NCBI GenBank assembly: GCA_033852115.1
Contig: JAWSVE010000003.1
Location: forward strand, 372,001-436,000
Length of the DNA: 64,000 nt
Origin: JAWSVE01 sp033852115
GTDB taxonomy: Bacteria > Pseudomonadota > Gammaproteobacteria > Pseudomonadales > Cellvibrionaceae
Direction of reading: 5' to 3'
The number at the start of each line of letters is the position of its first letter. Within the stretch, counting starts at the first letter, position 1. Under the pieces are notes generated by a model. It was not told the DNA's origin. It made no database searches and saw only the letters and a list, made by a program, of their open reading frames with translations. Position numbers and translations under genes: made by a program. Shown here piece by piece: positions 53,510-62,926 of the stretch.

Positions 53510-55633
53510 TTACTGGAGTAAGGAGAGGACCTGTTGTGGTCGAGAGTTAGACTGCGCCAACATCGCGGTAGATGCTTGTTGCAATACTTGAGCTCGACTC
53601 AACTGTGACGTTTCCATCGCGAAGTCGGCGTCGACAATTCGCGAACGTGCTGCCGATGTCTTCTCAGACACGTTAGACAAGTTCGAAATTGCGAAGTCCA
53701 ACCGGTTGTTCACCGCACCCAAATCTGCACGGGTGGAGTTGATGGTTTCAAGCGCGTTATCGATGACGCCAATGGCTTTCTGAGCGTTCGCTGCAGTGTC
53801 AACACTCACACTGGTAATCGCCGCACCGAAGGAACCGCTAGCCGTATTATTGGCTTCAAGTAAGCCCACTTCGGCTGCTGTCGCATTTACGCCCAGCTCA
53901 ACACTGATTGGATTACCGTTAGCGCTAGTTAGCTTGATACCAGCTTCAACATTGATGGTTGCCAAGGAACCCGCTGTGCTCACTTCCGCACCGCTGGCCA
54001 TGAACTCAACAAATGAAGCACCCGCAAAGCCTTCTGCACCATCACCTGTGGTGATTGCGGTATCGCCTGTGGTATCGCCGAAGACGATGGCACCTTGATC
54101 AGACTCAAGTACAACGTTGTTACCGAGTACGCTCGCTTTAACACCGGTAGTGTTCGTGTTGCTGTTGAAGATATCCGCAACGTCTTGGATGGTGGTCGCT
54201 GTGGCGAAATCGATATCAGTACCGTTGACTTTCACTTCACTCGCAGTGCCTGCAAACGCAGTCGCTACAGAAATGCCGCTTAGGTCTACACGAACTGATG
54301 AGAACGCATTGGCGGTAACACCAGACTCAGAAGTCGATGCGTTAATCGCGTCGATTTTACCCGTTAAGCTATCGGTATCTTGGTTGTCGATTTGTACACC
54401 GTTGATGGTGACGTCACCAACACCCCAGGATGCGTCGGCATTCGCTGTTGAAATACCAGCACCTTCAATAACACCTTGAGCACCACTTTCGCGGAAACCT
54501 AAGTTGTTCAAATCGTTTAGAGTACCGGTCGCGCCACGCTCGATCGTGATGGGGTCGCCGTTATCAGAGTTAAGTACAATCTGACCACGCTGGCTTAAGC
54601 CATCGCCTACAGTTGCCGCCATACCAAGGCTAGCTTGTAGATCTAAACCACCACTGGCTGCAACAGTAATTGTCGACCCGTTGTTGTTGCTCAATACCAA
54701 AGCGCCATCATCACCAACCGATGCATTGACTTCGCCGCCAGTTGTCGCATTAATGGCGTCGGCTAGCTCTTCGATGCTCGTGGTGTTCTCACGAATTTGA
54801 TAAGTTTGCGTCGCGCCGTTCATGCCAGAGACGGTAACGTTGAGTCCTTCACCCGCATCATTGTCGATCACACCGCTACCAACTTGAGAAGCCTCAAGCT
54901 CAGTAATTGCCGATGCAGTAACGCCATTAACGTTTTCGTTAATTGAAGTAACGAGGTCGTTGATAGTATTGGCGTCACCAGAGGCGCCTGAATCAAAAGT
55001 ACCAATAGATTGACCGTTGATTAGCACATCACCATCGCGAATATCAGCGTCCAGTGAAGCGGCAAATGCTGATGCTTGGAAATTTGCTTCTGCACCCAGC
55101 AAGTCAACGCTAGTGGAACCCATACCCAGGGTCTTAGCATCCATCGCTTGAACAGAAAGAGAAATGGTTTGATTCGCTTGCGAGCCTACTTGTAGGTCGA
55201 TGTTATTGAGTGAACCATCGAGTAGGTTTTGTCCGTTAAAGGTGGTTTGTTCAGCAATACGGTCAAGCTCTTCTACCAGCTGTTGAACCTCAGCATCTAG
55301 AGTCGCGCGGTCAGTATCGGTGTAGATACCGTTCGAAGACTGAATTGCTAGCTCACGCATACGCTGTAAGATGTTAGTGGTTTCTTCTAACGCACCTTCA
55401 GCCGTTTGAATTAATGAAATACCGTCGTTCGCATTCCGTACAGCTTGATCCAAGCCGCGAATTTGCGAAGTTTGTCGGTTAGAAATAGCCAAACCTGCCG
55501 CATCGTCTTTCGCCGAGTTGATTCGACGACCCGATGCTAAGCGCTCGGTGGCCTGGTTGAGATCATTACCTGATTTCAACAACTGACGTTGTGAATTCAA
55601 GGATGATACGTTGGTATTAATAACTAAAGCCAT
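53510..55633 (-). CDS. fliC: Flagellin FliC, copy 1
   Basis: The filament subunit. It is 707 residues with the D0/D1 ends intact: MALVINTNVSSLNSQRQL, RINSAKDDAAGLAISNR and NANDGISLIQTAEGALEETTNILQRMRELA at the N end; NRLDFAISNLSNVSEKTSAARSRI and TSQLSRAQVLQQASTAMLAQSN at the C end. At about residues 200-245, 405-450 and 470-510 the middle carries related Flagellin_IN-type units ('G-V-ING--I... IN------GV-A'). It is Ser/Thr-rich and a likely Maf substrate. Same length as copy 2 and very similar, including the middle. GGAG precedes the ATG, with a FliA box about 95 bases upstream. Confidence 0.97.
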   Translation of the reverse strand: MALVINTNVSSLNSQRQLLKSGNDLNQATERLASGRRINSAKDDAAGLAISNRQTSQIRGLDQAVRNANDGISLIQTAEGALEETTNILQRMRELAIQSSNGIYTDTDRATLDAEVQQLVEELDRIAEQTTFNGQNLLDGSLNNIDLQVGSQANQTISLSVQAMDAKTLGMGSTSVDLLGAEANFQASAFAASLDADIRDGDVLINGQSIGTFDSGASGDANTINDLVTSINENVNGVTASAITELEASQVGSGVIDNDAGEGLNVTVSGMNGATQTYQIRENTTSIEELADAINATTGGEVNASVGDDGALVLSNNNGSTITVAASGGLDLQASLGMAATVGDGLSQRGQIVLNSDNGDPITIERGATGTLNDLNNLGFRESGAQGVIEGAGISTANADASWGVGDVTINGVQIDNQDTDSLTGKIDAINASTSESGVTANAFSSVRVDLSGISVATAFAGTASEVKVNGTDIDFATATTIQDVADIFNSNTNTTGVKASVLGNNVVLESDQGAIVFGDTTGDTAITTGDGAEGFAGASFVEFMASGAEVSTAGSLATINVEAGIKLTSANGNPISVELGVNATAAEVGLLEANNTASGSFGAAITSVSVDTAANAQKAIGVIDNALETINSTRADLGAVNNRLDFAISNLSNVSEKTSAARSRIVDADFAMETSQLSRAQVLQQASTAMLAQSNSRPQQVLSLLQ

Positions 55634-55725
55634 GAGGACTCTCCTACGAAATAAACTGGTTCATTTAGATGAACGTCTGTCGGTCCCTTTACAGCCATTA
55701 AGGCCTCATTGGACGTCTAAATTGT

Positions 55726-55752
55726 TTATCGACGTAAAAAGAGAATGCTTTA
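55726..55752 (-). promoter_or_regulatory. FliA (sigma-28) promoter for fliC copy 1
   Basis: The minus strand reads TAAAGCAT, 11 bases, GTCGATAA, against TAAAGTTT-N11-GCCGATAA. The predicted start is about 80-85 bases before the ATG. The same GTCGATAA -10 element is at fliC copy 2. Confidence 0.7.
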
Positions 55753-55930
55753 GTAACATATAAACCGCGTTTCATAACTCTTTATTGTTAAGAGAATGAA
55801 ATGCAGTATTTTTAGTCTAAAAGCAATAGTCTGGTTATAAATATCACTTAGAATCTAACGTTGAACTCTATCAATCAATCTGCTCCATACTATTGTTATC
55901 TGTAAATTAAGTCTCTTATGAAAATTAATT

Positions 55931-55960
55931 CTCGCCCCTAACTAACGTTTTAGGGGCGAG
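55931..55960 (-). terminator. Terminator after fliC copy 2
   Basis: On the minus strand: CTCGCCCCTAA, an eight-base loop, TTAGGGGCGAG, then AATTAATTTT. The stem is 11 bp and perfect; the T tract is modest. It lies 25 bases past the stop of copy 2 and before the promoter of copy 1, so the two flagellins appear to be separate transcripts. The rest of the 55634-55984 gap is AT-rich and holds no gene. Confidence 0.82.
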
Positions 55961-55984
55961 AGCCTTAATAAATCGCGACTTCGA

Positions 55985-58108
55985 TTACTGTAATAGCTGT
56001 AATACTTCTTGTGGTCGCTGATTCGATTGAGCCAGCATGGCCGTTGAGGCTTGCTGCAATACTTGCGCTCGACTCAACTGCGATGTTTCCATCGCGAAGT
56101 CAGCATCTACAATCCGTGATCTCGCAGCCGATGTTTTCTCTGACACGTTTGAAAGGTTAGATATTGCAAAGTCCAGCCGGTTGTTAACCGCACCAAGATC
56201 TGCGCGAGTTGCGTTGATCGTCTCTAATGCATTATCAATGACACCAATCGCTTTCTGGGCATTGCGCGCAGTATCAACACTGATACTCGTGATCGCAGAG
56301 CCAAATGAACCGCTTGCGGTGTTATTCGCTTCCAAGAACCCAATCTCATCAGCCGTCGCGTTAGGCCCAAGCCCTACACCAATGGGTGCCCCATTAGTAC
56401 TGGTCAGTTTAATACCCGCTTCAATATTGATCGTGGCTAACGATCCAGCGGTGCTGACTTCAGATCCGCTGGCCATAAACTCAACAAATGTCGCACCGGC
56501 AAACCCTTCAGTACCCGCACCGGTTGTTATCGCTGTATCAACCGTCGCATCACCGAAGACGATGGCGCCTTGATCTGACTCTAGGACAACACTATTCCCT
56601 AGCACGCCCGCACTAACACCGGTGATATTGGTAGCACCATTAAACACATCGGCGACATCTTGAATCGTCGTAGCGGTTCCAAAGTCGATGGTGACACCAT
56701 TTACCAAGATGGACGATGCCGTTCCTGCAAATGAGGTGGCGATGGAAACACCACTGAGGTCAATACGCACAGAAGAAAACGCATTCGCTGTAACGCCGGT
56801 CTCGTTGGTAGAGGCATTGATTGCAGCAACTTTCCCAGCCAAACTATCGGTGTTTTTGTTGTCGATTTGCACACCATTTAAGGTAACATCACCGACACCC
56901 CATGCGACATCAGCGAAGGCCGTAGAAATACCCGCACCTTGAATTACGCCCTGATCCGCGCTTTCTCGGAAGCCGAGATCGTTTAGATCATTTAACGTAC
57001 CTGTTGCACCTCGCTCAACGGTGATGGGATCACCATTGTCAGAATTGAGAACAATCTGACCACGCTGACTCAAACCATCGCCAACTGTCGCGGCCATACC
57101 AAGACTAGACTGTAAATCTAAACCACCAGCTGCCGCTACGGTAATGGTTGCACCACTATTGTTACTCAGAACTAACTCACCGTCGTCGGTAACCGTTGCA
57201 CTAACCTCTCCACCAGTCACCTGGTTCACCGCGTCCACTAATTCATCGAGGCTCGTGGTATTTTGGCGGACTTGATAAGTTTGAGTCGCTCCATTAAGTT
57301 CCGATACGGTGATATTCAACCCTTCGCCTGCGTCGCTATCAACAACGCCGCTACCGACTTGCGATGCTTCGAGTTCAGTAATCGCTGAAGCGGTTACTCC
57401 ATTTACGTTTTCATTAATGGATTCAACTAAATCGCCTACCGTGTTCGCATCACCGGATGCGCCTGAATCAAATGTACCGATGGACTGTCCATTGATTAAG
57501 ACATCACCTTCCTTAATATCAGTTCCCAATGACGCTGCGAATGCGGTTGCTTGAAAGTTAGCCTCAGCACCTAACAGATCAACACTGGTTGATCCCATGC
57601 CAAGTGTCTTCGTGTCCATCGCTTGAACAGATAGAGTGATAGTTTGATTCGCTTGTGAGCCGACTTGCAAATCCACACGGTTCAAACTGCCATCTAGCAA
57701 TGTTTGACCGTTAAAGGTCGTAGTTACCGCAATCCGATCTAGCTCATCAACTAATTGTTGAACTTCCGCATCCAAGGTCGCGCGATCAGTATCAGTATAA
57801 ATTCCGTTAGCTGACTGAATGGCGAGTTCGCGCATACGCTGAAGAATATTTGTTGTTTCTTCCAATGCACCCTCAGCCGTTTGAATTAACGAAATGCCAT
57901 CGTTAGCATTTCGTACCGCTTGATTTAGACCGCGAATCTGTGACGTCTGGCGGTTTGAAATGGCCAAACCTGCTGCGTCATCTTTTGCTGAATTAATGCG
58001 TCGTCCGGAAGCTAAACGTTCAGTCGCTTGATTAAGATCGTTACCCGATTTCAACAACTGACGCTGCGAGTTCAACGCAGAGATGTTGGTGTTAATTACT
58101 AAAGCCAT
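55985..58108 (-). CDS. fliC: Flagellin FliC, copy 2
   Basis: A second full-length flagellin, also 707 residues, in tandem and in the same orientation. The D0/D1 ends are nearly the same as copy 1 (MALVINTNISALNSQRQL ... AMLAQSNQRPQEVLQLLQ). Differences are scattered substitutions with no length change, for example IAVTTTFNGQTLLDGSLNRVDL where copy 1 has IAEQTTFNGQNLLDGSLNNIDL. The same internal repeat units are kept. AAGGAG lies before the ATG. It has its own FliA box and its own terminator. Likely a recent duplication. Confidence 0.97.
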   Translation of the reverse strand: MALVINTNISALNSQRQLLKSGNDLNQATERLASGRRINSAKDDAAGLAISNRQTSQIRGLNQAVRNANDGISLIQTAEGALEETTNILQRMRELAIQSANGIYTDTDRATLDAEVQQLVDELDRIAVTTTFNGQTLLDGSLNRVDLQVGSQANQTITLSVQAMDTKTLGMGSTSVDLLGAEANFQATAFAASLGTDIKEGDVLINGQSIGTFDSGASGDANTVGDLVESINENVNGVTASAITELEASQVGSGVVDSDAGEGLNITVSELNGATQTYQVRQNTTSLDELVDAVNQVTGGEVSATVTDDGELVLSNNSGATITVAAAGGLDLQSSLGMAATVGDGLSQRGQIVLNSDNGDPITVERGATGTLNDLNDLGFRESADQGVIQGAGISTAFADVAWGVGDVTLNGVQIDNKNTDSLAGKVAAINASTNETGVTANAFSSVRIDLSGVSIATSFAGTASSILVNGVTIDFGTATTIQDVADVFNGATNITGVSAGVLGNSVVLESDQGAIVFGDATVDTAITTGAGTEGFAGATFVEFMASGSEVSTAGSLATINIEAGIKLTSTNGAPIGVGLGPNATADEIGFLEANNTASGSFGSAITSISVDTARNAQKAIGVIDNALETINATRADLGAVNNRLDFAISNLSNVSEKTSAARSRIVDADFAMETSQLSRAQVLQQASTAMLAQSNQRPQEVLQLLQ

Positions 58109-58206
58109 GAGACTCTCCTTGATAAACGTTGTTCAATTCGATGAACGTCTTTCCGTCCGAATACATTTCAAACATTATGTTCGACCCAACTGGACTTCTG
58201 TTTCTT

Positions 58207-58233
58207 TTATCGACAACACATCGTTTCCCTTTA
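58207..58233 (-). promoter_or_regulatory. FliA (sigma-28) promoter for fliC copy 2
   Basis: The minus strand reads TAAAGGGA, 11 bases, GTCGATAA. The -10 matches copy 1's; the -35 keeps TAAAG. The predicted start is about 90 bases before the ATG. It lies just past the stop of the small ORF at 58252. Confidence 0.62.
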
Positions 58234-58251
58234 ATTTTATTTCACCTTTTT

Positions 58252-58548
58252 TCAAATATTTTTGTAAATTTTTTCCATCTTTTTATTTTTATTATATTTT
58301 GACAAATTGTTTTCTTTTTCATCTCTCTTTAACACAGAAAATTCCAAATTATCAGTGTCTAACCCTAATAAATATTGGTATTTTTCTACATCTGACGCCG
58401 ACATAGACTCAACAAACTCATCCACCAGGTAACGCTTCGCAAAATGATCGCGATTTGCAACCGCCTGGGCGGCTAAATCAATCTCATCTTTCTCGAGATG
58501 CTCGCGAATAGCTAGCGTCATCTTGATTAAATCATCAAGTATATTCAT
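58252..58548 (-). CDS. Small helical protein after flgL (possible chaperone)
   Basis: A 98-residue ORF, MNILDDLIKMTLAIREHLEKDEIDLAAQAVANRDHF..., predicted to be mostly helical and charged, with a Lys/Asn-rich tail of low complexity. I do not recognise a family with certainty. The start, a helical hairpin with an Arg-Asp/Arg-centred middle, recalls FliT/FlgN-type export chaperones. It lies 22 bases after flgL and ahead of flagellin copy 2, and would end the flgJKL unit. The tail (about 25 residues) has base use unlike the rest. Confidence 0.6.
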   Translation of the reverse strand: MNILDDLIKMTLAIREHLEKDEIDLAAQAVANRDHFAKRYLVDEFVESMSASDVEKYQYLLGLDTDNLEFSVLKRDEKENNLSKYNKNKKMEKIYKNI

Positions 58549-58570
58549 TCAACGAATGTGTTTCCTATCG

Positions 58571-60175
58571 CTATAAAATACTAAATAAACTCAAACCACT
58601 AACCCTCACAAAACTTTGTTGGGTCGCCTGCAAAATGAATGACTGCAGTGAGAGCCTGGTTGCCGCTTCGGCGTAATCCAAGTCTTCTAGGTCTGCTAAC
58701 ACTTCACGATTAAGAAGCTCAGAATCTAGCTGCAAATCTCTCGTACTCTCCAATGTATTGAGGCGGGCACCAATCTCACTCTGAATAGAATTAATATTAA
58801 TTTCTGAAAGGTCGAGACTTTCCAAGGTTGCGGATACGACATCAGCCACTAAGTCTTTGCTTGCGTTGTCGTCATCATTAACTTGCTTTAATGCATCACT
58901 GAAACGAGCAATTGTGGTCAACAAACCTTGCGTATTCGACGATTCAATAAACGCAGTATCACCCGGCGTACCAGGAACGCCGTTGGTTGAGACACTTCCC
59001 GAGTTAATACCCAACGCCGCCAATATATTAGGGCTACTACCACCCACAGGATCGACTTCAATATTTAACCCACTTGCCACCGAAAATTGTGGTGGAACAA
59101 CGGAGTTGTCCACAGCAATGCCAAGGTTCGCTAACAGAGCTGCGTTTGAACCGGTTGTTAGTTCAGTTACCAGGTCTGCATTGTTCGTTACGTTGCTACC
59201 GATGGTTAAGGTTTCCGTAATGCCTCCCACACGTAACGTGAGACTATCTCCCGTTTCGTCCGTAGCAAAATTTTGCGCCGCATCACTACCCCACTGCACA
59301 GTACCTGGCGTCGCCGGCGTACCTGGATAAGGCACGCCGCCAATGCGAAAGCTCACACCATTGACTTCGATATCTTCACCCGGTTGATACAATTGATTTT
59401 GCACGATGACTCGACCACTGGATCTTTCTGTAATGGTGTAATTGGTCGTTGGTGGAACAACAGTGCCTTGCGCATTGAAAGTAATCACCATATCTTCTGG
59501 ATAAAAATCATCAAACGCCAACTGGTCGACGACTTGGCCAACGGATATCGATATAGGTGGCGATGATTGATTGGCGGGATTGACCGATGTACGTACGGTA
59601 TTAACCGGTGAAGGAATATTTTCGAATATATTCTTTCCCGAATCGCTGACTTGAATCTTGGCGATATTCGATACTTTGATAGAAATTGAACCCTCATCAC
59701 CCACATATCGATAGCCACCACCGCCGTCAGCAACGAAAGGTTCAACCGAACCTTGGTAACCAGCAAAAATATATTCTCCACCCGCACTGCGCGTATTCGC
59801 TAAATTCAGCAACTCCTCTAAACGAGAATCCACTTCCGCAGCGATTGCCAAATAATCACTTTTTGTCAATACAGCTGTATTACCCGCTTGAACAGAAAGC
59901 TCTCGCATACGTTGCATTAAGCTAACCACTCCGTTCAAAGCCACTTCTTCTAACTCCAGCAAGTTCTCGGCGATATCAATATTTTTGACATATTGTTCAC
60001 CGCGGGCCAGGAAGTCTTTAACCTGTAAAATCACGGTAGAAGCTACCGGATCGTCAGCGGGGTTCACCACCCGCTTACCGGAAGAGATTTGAGACTCGGT
60101 TTTAACAATTGCCCGCTGAGCATCTGCCATGCCGACATTAGCAATATCATATATTTGTGTTGTTGATATACGCAT
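58571..60175 (-). CDS. flgL: FlgL, hook-filament junction protein
   Basis: FlgL is the second hook-associated protein joining hook and filament. The flagellin-like ends are clear: MRISTTQIYDIANVGMADAQRAIVKTESQISSGKRVVNPADDPVA at the start and DLDYAEAATRLSLQSFILQATQQSFVRVSGLSLFSIL at the end. Length 534 is long (about 300-440 is usual) because of an enlarged middle domain. It follows flgK by 10 bases. Confidence 0.96.
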   Translation of the reverse strand: MRISTTQIYDIANVGMADAQRAIVKTESQISSGKRVVNPADDPVASTVILQVKDFLARGEQYVKNIDIAENLLELEEVALNGVVSLMQRMRELSVQAGNTAVLTKSDYLAIAAEVDSRLEELLNLANTRSAGGEYIFAGYQGSVEPFVADGGGGYRYVGDEGSISIKVSNIAKIQVSDSGKNIFENIPSPVNTVRTSVNPANQSSPPISISVGQVVDQLAFDDFYPEDMVITFNAQGTVVPPTTNYTITERSSGRVIVQNQLYQPGEDIEVNGVSFRIGGVPYPGTPATPGTVQWGSDAAQNFATDETGDSLTLRVGGITETLTIGSNVTNNADLVTELTTGSNAALLANLGIAVDNSVVPPQFSVASGLNIEVDPVGGSSPNILAALGINSGSVSTNGVPGTPGDTAFIESSNTQGLLTTIARFSDALKQVNDDDNASKDLVADVVSATLESLDLSEININSIQSEIGARLNTLESTRDLQLDSELLNREVLADLEDLDYAEAATRLSLQSFILQATQQSFVRVSGLSLFSIL

Positions 60176-60185
60176 CTCAGTTTAC

Positions 60186-62921
60186 CTAAAACGAATTCAA
60201 CAGCGTGTCGAATGTATCTCGTGAAATCGCAATCACACGAGCATTTGCGTTATAGACCTGTTCAAAACGGACAAGGTTTGCAGCCTCCTCATCAAGATTA
60301 ACAGCGGATATAGCGTCCCTTGTCGCTTGTGTTTCACGCAATAGTAATTCAGCAGCCTCAGTATTAATCTGCGACAAATTACTTTCAGTGCCTACTCGCT
60401 CAACTAATTGGCCGTAACTTTCCGATAGCGTTAAAGTTCCCTGTTCTACAACTTGTTCCGTTTCTAAGTCTACAAATCGCAACGCATTACGGTTATCGAC
60501 ACTAGCGTTATCGTTAAACTGAATATGAAATCGATCATCCACGCTAGGTTGACCAGACACTACGGCTTGATATCCCATGAATGCGGATTGAGCAAAGTCG
60601 GCAGCTGAACTATCCCCAAAAAATTGGCTAACACTCGGTGCAGTGGTCAATACCACATTATCTGCTAAGGTGAGATCAATTCTTCCGCCCACCGTGACCA
60701 ACGCTTCCTGGCCACCACCTGCCGCGGTCAAACGCACATTGGGATTAACGCCATCGTGAACCGATATGTTGTCTCCCGCTACACCTTCGATGCGAATATC
60801 AAGGTCAATGCCTGTTGAAGCCAGAATACGCAGCTCTGGGTTACCCGTAATGGGATCGCTAGTGCTGGTCGCATAAATACCCTGGCTACGTAGAACTTGG
60901 TTTTCATTAATTCTTTCCGCGAGGTAGGTATTAAACGCAGCCTCATCAACTGATGGGTCAGGCACATCGCTGGCAACCTGTCCGGTTGAATAGCCAATTA
61001 GATCCTGGCCACTCAAACGAATTTGCACAGGAGATGTTAGATTGTTGATATTGATATCAGTGATAACCGCTTCGGTGAACGCATTTGCGCTAACGCCATC
61101 CAGATTCGATAACAACGAGGCTGTGTTTCCCGCACTGGAATTAAACGTCGTTGTTAAACTTTGTGTCGTCGTCGCACCGGTTGTGGGATTGGTCGTTGTG
61201 AACGTAAGTTGTTCAACTGGATAGCCATTAGGTACCGCACTACCACCCGCCGCTTGTAGATTTGAAATGCGACCAGGAGGTAGCCCCATACTGGAGCCTG
61301 TACCCGTTACAATCGTCACACCCGGGTCAGTGCTAAACAGAGTATTATCTTGATTCGGGATGAAGGATTGGTTTCTCAAAGGCGGAACAAGGTCCACAGG
61401 TTTGCCCGGATCTGAGTTGTCTAATACGTCATAGGTTGTTGGGGAGGTAAATATAACCACGACGGGAGGACTCAATTGCCCAGGAGCAGAAAACGCTGGT
61501 AAGACATTACCTTGTTGATCAACAATACTTAAAATTTCCCCTGCGCTAATTCTACCAGCACCGATATTGCCATCCCCTATCTGAGTTCGAATCGGTAGTG
61601 CAAAAGCAATATCTTCCGGTCGCTCAATTAGCGATTCTATGTCGACCGCTCCGCGCCGAGTCGGCTGAATAAGAAACTCGTCGCCACCCTGGAATGACCC
61701 AGATTCTAAGTGCACCACCAACCCTTCGAATGCAATTTCAGCAGGATAAGCTCCCGATAATATTCCTTGAGTAACCTCACTGCCATCAGCATTTCGGGTA
61801 ACAATATAATTCTGAGTGTTAGGAATTAAGCGCAGTGTGTAATCGTCGATTGTGAGACTGCCTGTATCTGCAATCTCTACGTAAATACTTCGATCATTCG
61901 GTGGTTGATTCGTACCAGCCCCCGTTACGCGGCTGGTCATGACGACAGCATCGTTGATATCCGTAAAAAAAGGTGTGCCGAAATCGCCATCGAGATCCAA
62001 ACCTTGTTGTTGAATATCGTTGAATACTTCCGACATCACTAACGCAACCCGGCCTAGCTCGTTAAACGCAGGATCTAACAACTCTTCTCGAAAACGGACT
62101 AACCCGCCCAGCTGACCACCGCTAATAGCATCAGTGACATCTACGCTACCGATAGCGTTACTGAGGACAATTTCATTGCCATTGGTTAACGTAAATTGGC
62201 TCACTGCTTGACCAACAACTAACGGTTGACCGCTGCCAATCATGACGTTGACATCACCAGCATCCTGCTCGATGACTTGAATCGTCACCAATTCCGAGAG
62301 ACGTTTTAACGCTTCATCCCTTTGGTCCAGTAGATCATTTGGCTGTGCCCCCTGGCCCAGCGCGAGCTGCTGTTGAATCGTTAAATTAAGCTCGCCAATT
62401 GATCTCGCTAAGGAATTGATTTCCGATATAATGACGCGCGATTCTGAGGCAATACCATTATTGATACTCTCCATGCGGCCATACAACAAATTAAAACGGG
62501 CGGTTAAACTTTCAGATTGTGCGATGATGAGCTGTCTCGCAGGTGTTGAAGACGGGTCATCTGCTCCTGATTGCAGCGAAGCAAAGAACGTCTGTAAACC
62601 TTCTGCCAAACCGGTACCAGAATCCGCCAACAATTTGTCGATATTGCCAATCTGATCGTTAAACGTATTGAGCTCTTCGAAATTATTGATATCTGTTCGC
62701 AGCTGACCGATTAAATACTCGCTGACAATCCGTTCTACCGAACTTACAAGAACACCACTACCTAAGTATCCAACGCCCGCACTTTGAGGCGTCCGCGCGA
62801 CATAATCGACTCGCTGACGGCTATACCCTTCTGTATTCGCATTGGAAATATTATGCCCTGCAGTTCGCAATGCAGTTTGACTTGCTTGAAGCCCGGATAT
62901 GGCATTTCCTAGAATACTCAT
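60186..62921 (-). CDS. flgK: FlgK, hook-filament junction protein
   Basis: FlgK is the first hook-associated protein. The N-terminal D0 (ILGNAISGLQASQTALRTAGHNISNANTEGYSRQRVDY) and the C-terminal D0 (VNLDEEAANLVRFEQVYNANARVIAISRDTFDTLLNSF) are both intact. The middle is very large, so the protein is 911 residues against about 550-680 in well-known species. There is no frameshift or stop. It lies five bases after flgJ. Confidence 0.97.
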   Translation of the reverse strand: MSILGNAISGLQASQTALRTAGHNISNANTEGYSRQRVDYVARTPQSAGVGYLGSGVLVSSVERIVSEYLIGQLRTDINNFEELNTFNDQIGNIDKLLADSGTGLAEGLQTFFASLQSGADDPSSTPARQLIIAQSESLTARFNLLYGRMESINNGIASESRVIISEINSLARSIGELNLTIQQQLALGQGAQPNDLLDQRDEALKRLSELVTIQVIEQDAGDVNVMIGSGQPLVVGQAVSQFTLTNGNEIVLSNAIGSVDVTDAISGGQLGGLVRFREELLDPAFNELGRVALVMSEVFNDIQQQGLDLDGDFGTPFFTDINDAVVMTSRVTGAGTNQPPNDRSIYVEIADTGSLTIDDYTLRLIPNTQNYIVTRNADGSEVTQGILSGAYPAEIAFEGLVVHLESGSFQGGDEFLIQPTRRGAVDIESLIERPEDIAFALPIRTQIGDGNIGAGRISAGEILSIVDQQGNVLPAFSAPGQLSPPVVVIFTSPTTYDVLDNSDPGKPVDLVPPLRNQSFIPNQDNTLFSTDPGVTIVTGTGSSMGLPPGRISNLQAAGGSAVPNGYPVEQLTFTTTNPTTGATTTQSLTTTFNSSAGNTASLLSNLDGVSANAFTEAVITDININNLTSPVQIRLSGQDLIGYSTGQVASDVPDPSVDEAAFNTYLAERINENQVLRSQGIYATSTSDPITGNPELRILASTGIDLDIRIEGVAGDNISVHDGVNPNVRLTAAGGGQEALVTVGGRIDLTLADNVVLTTAPSVSQFFGDSSAADFAQSAFMGYQAVVSGQPSVDDRFHIQFNDNASVDNRNALRFVDLETEQVVEQGTLTLSESYGQLVERVGTESNLSQINTEAAELLLRETQATRDAISAVNLDEEAANLVRFEQVYNANARVIAISRDTFDTLLNSF

Positions 62922-62926
62922 CGCCG

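Noticed and set aside
53796..57554. Several plus-strand open frames opposite the flagellin genes
   Set aside because: They mirror the codon structure of the conserved flagellin strand and recur at matching places in both flagellins, so they are shadows.
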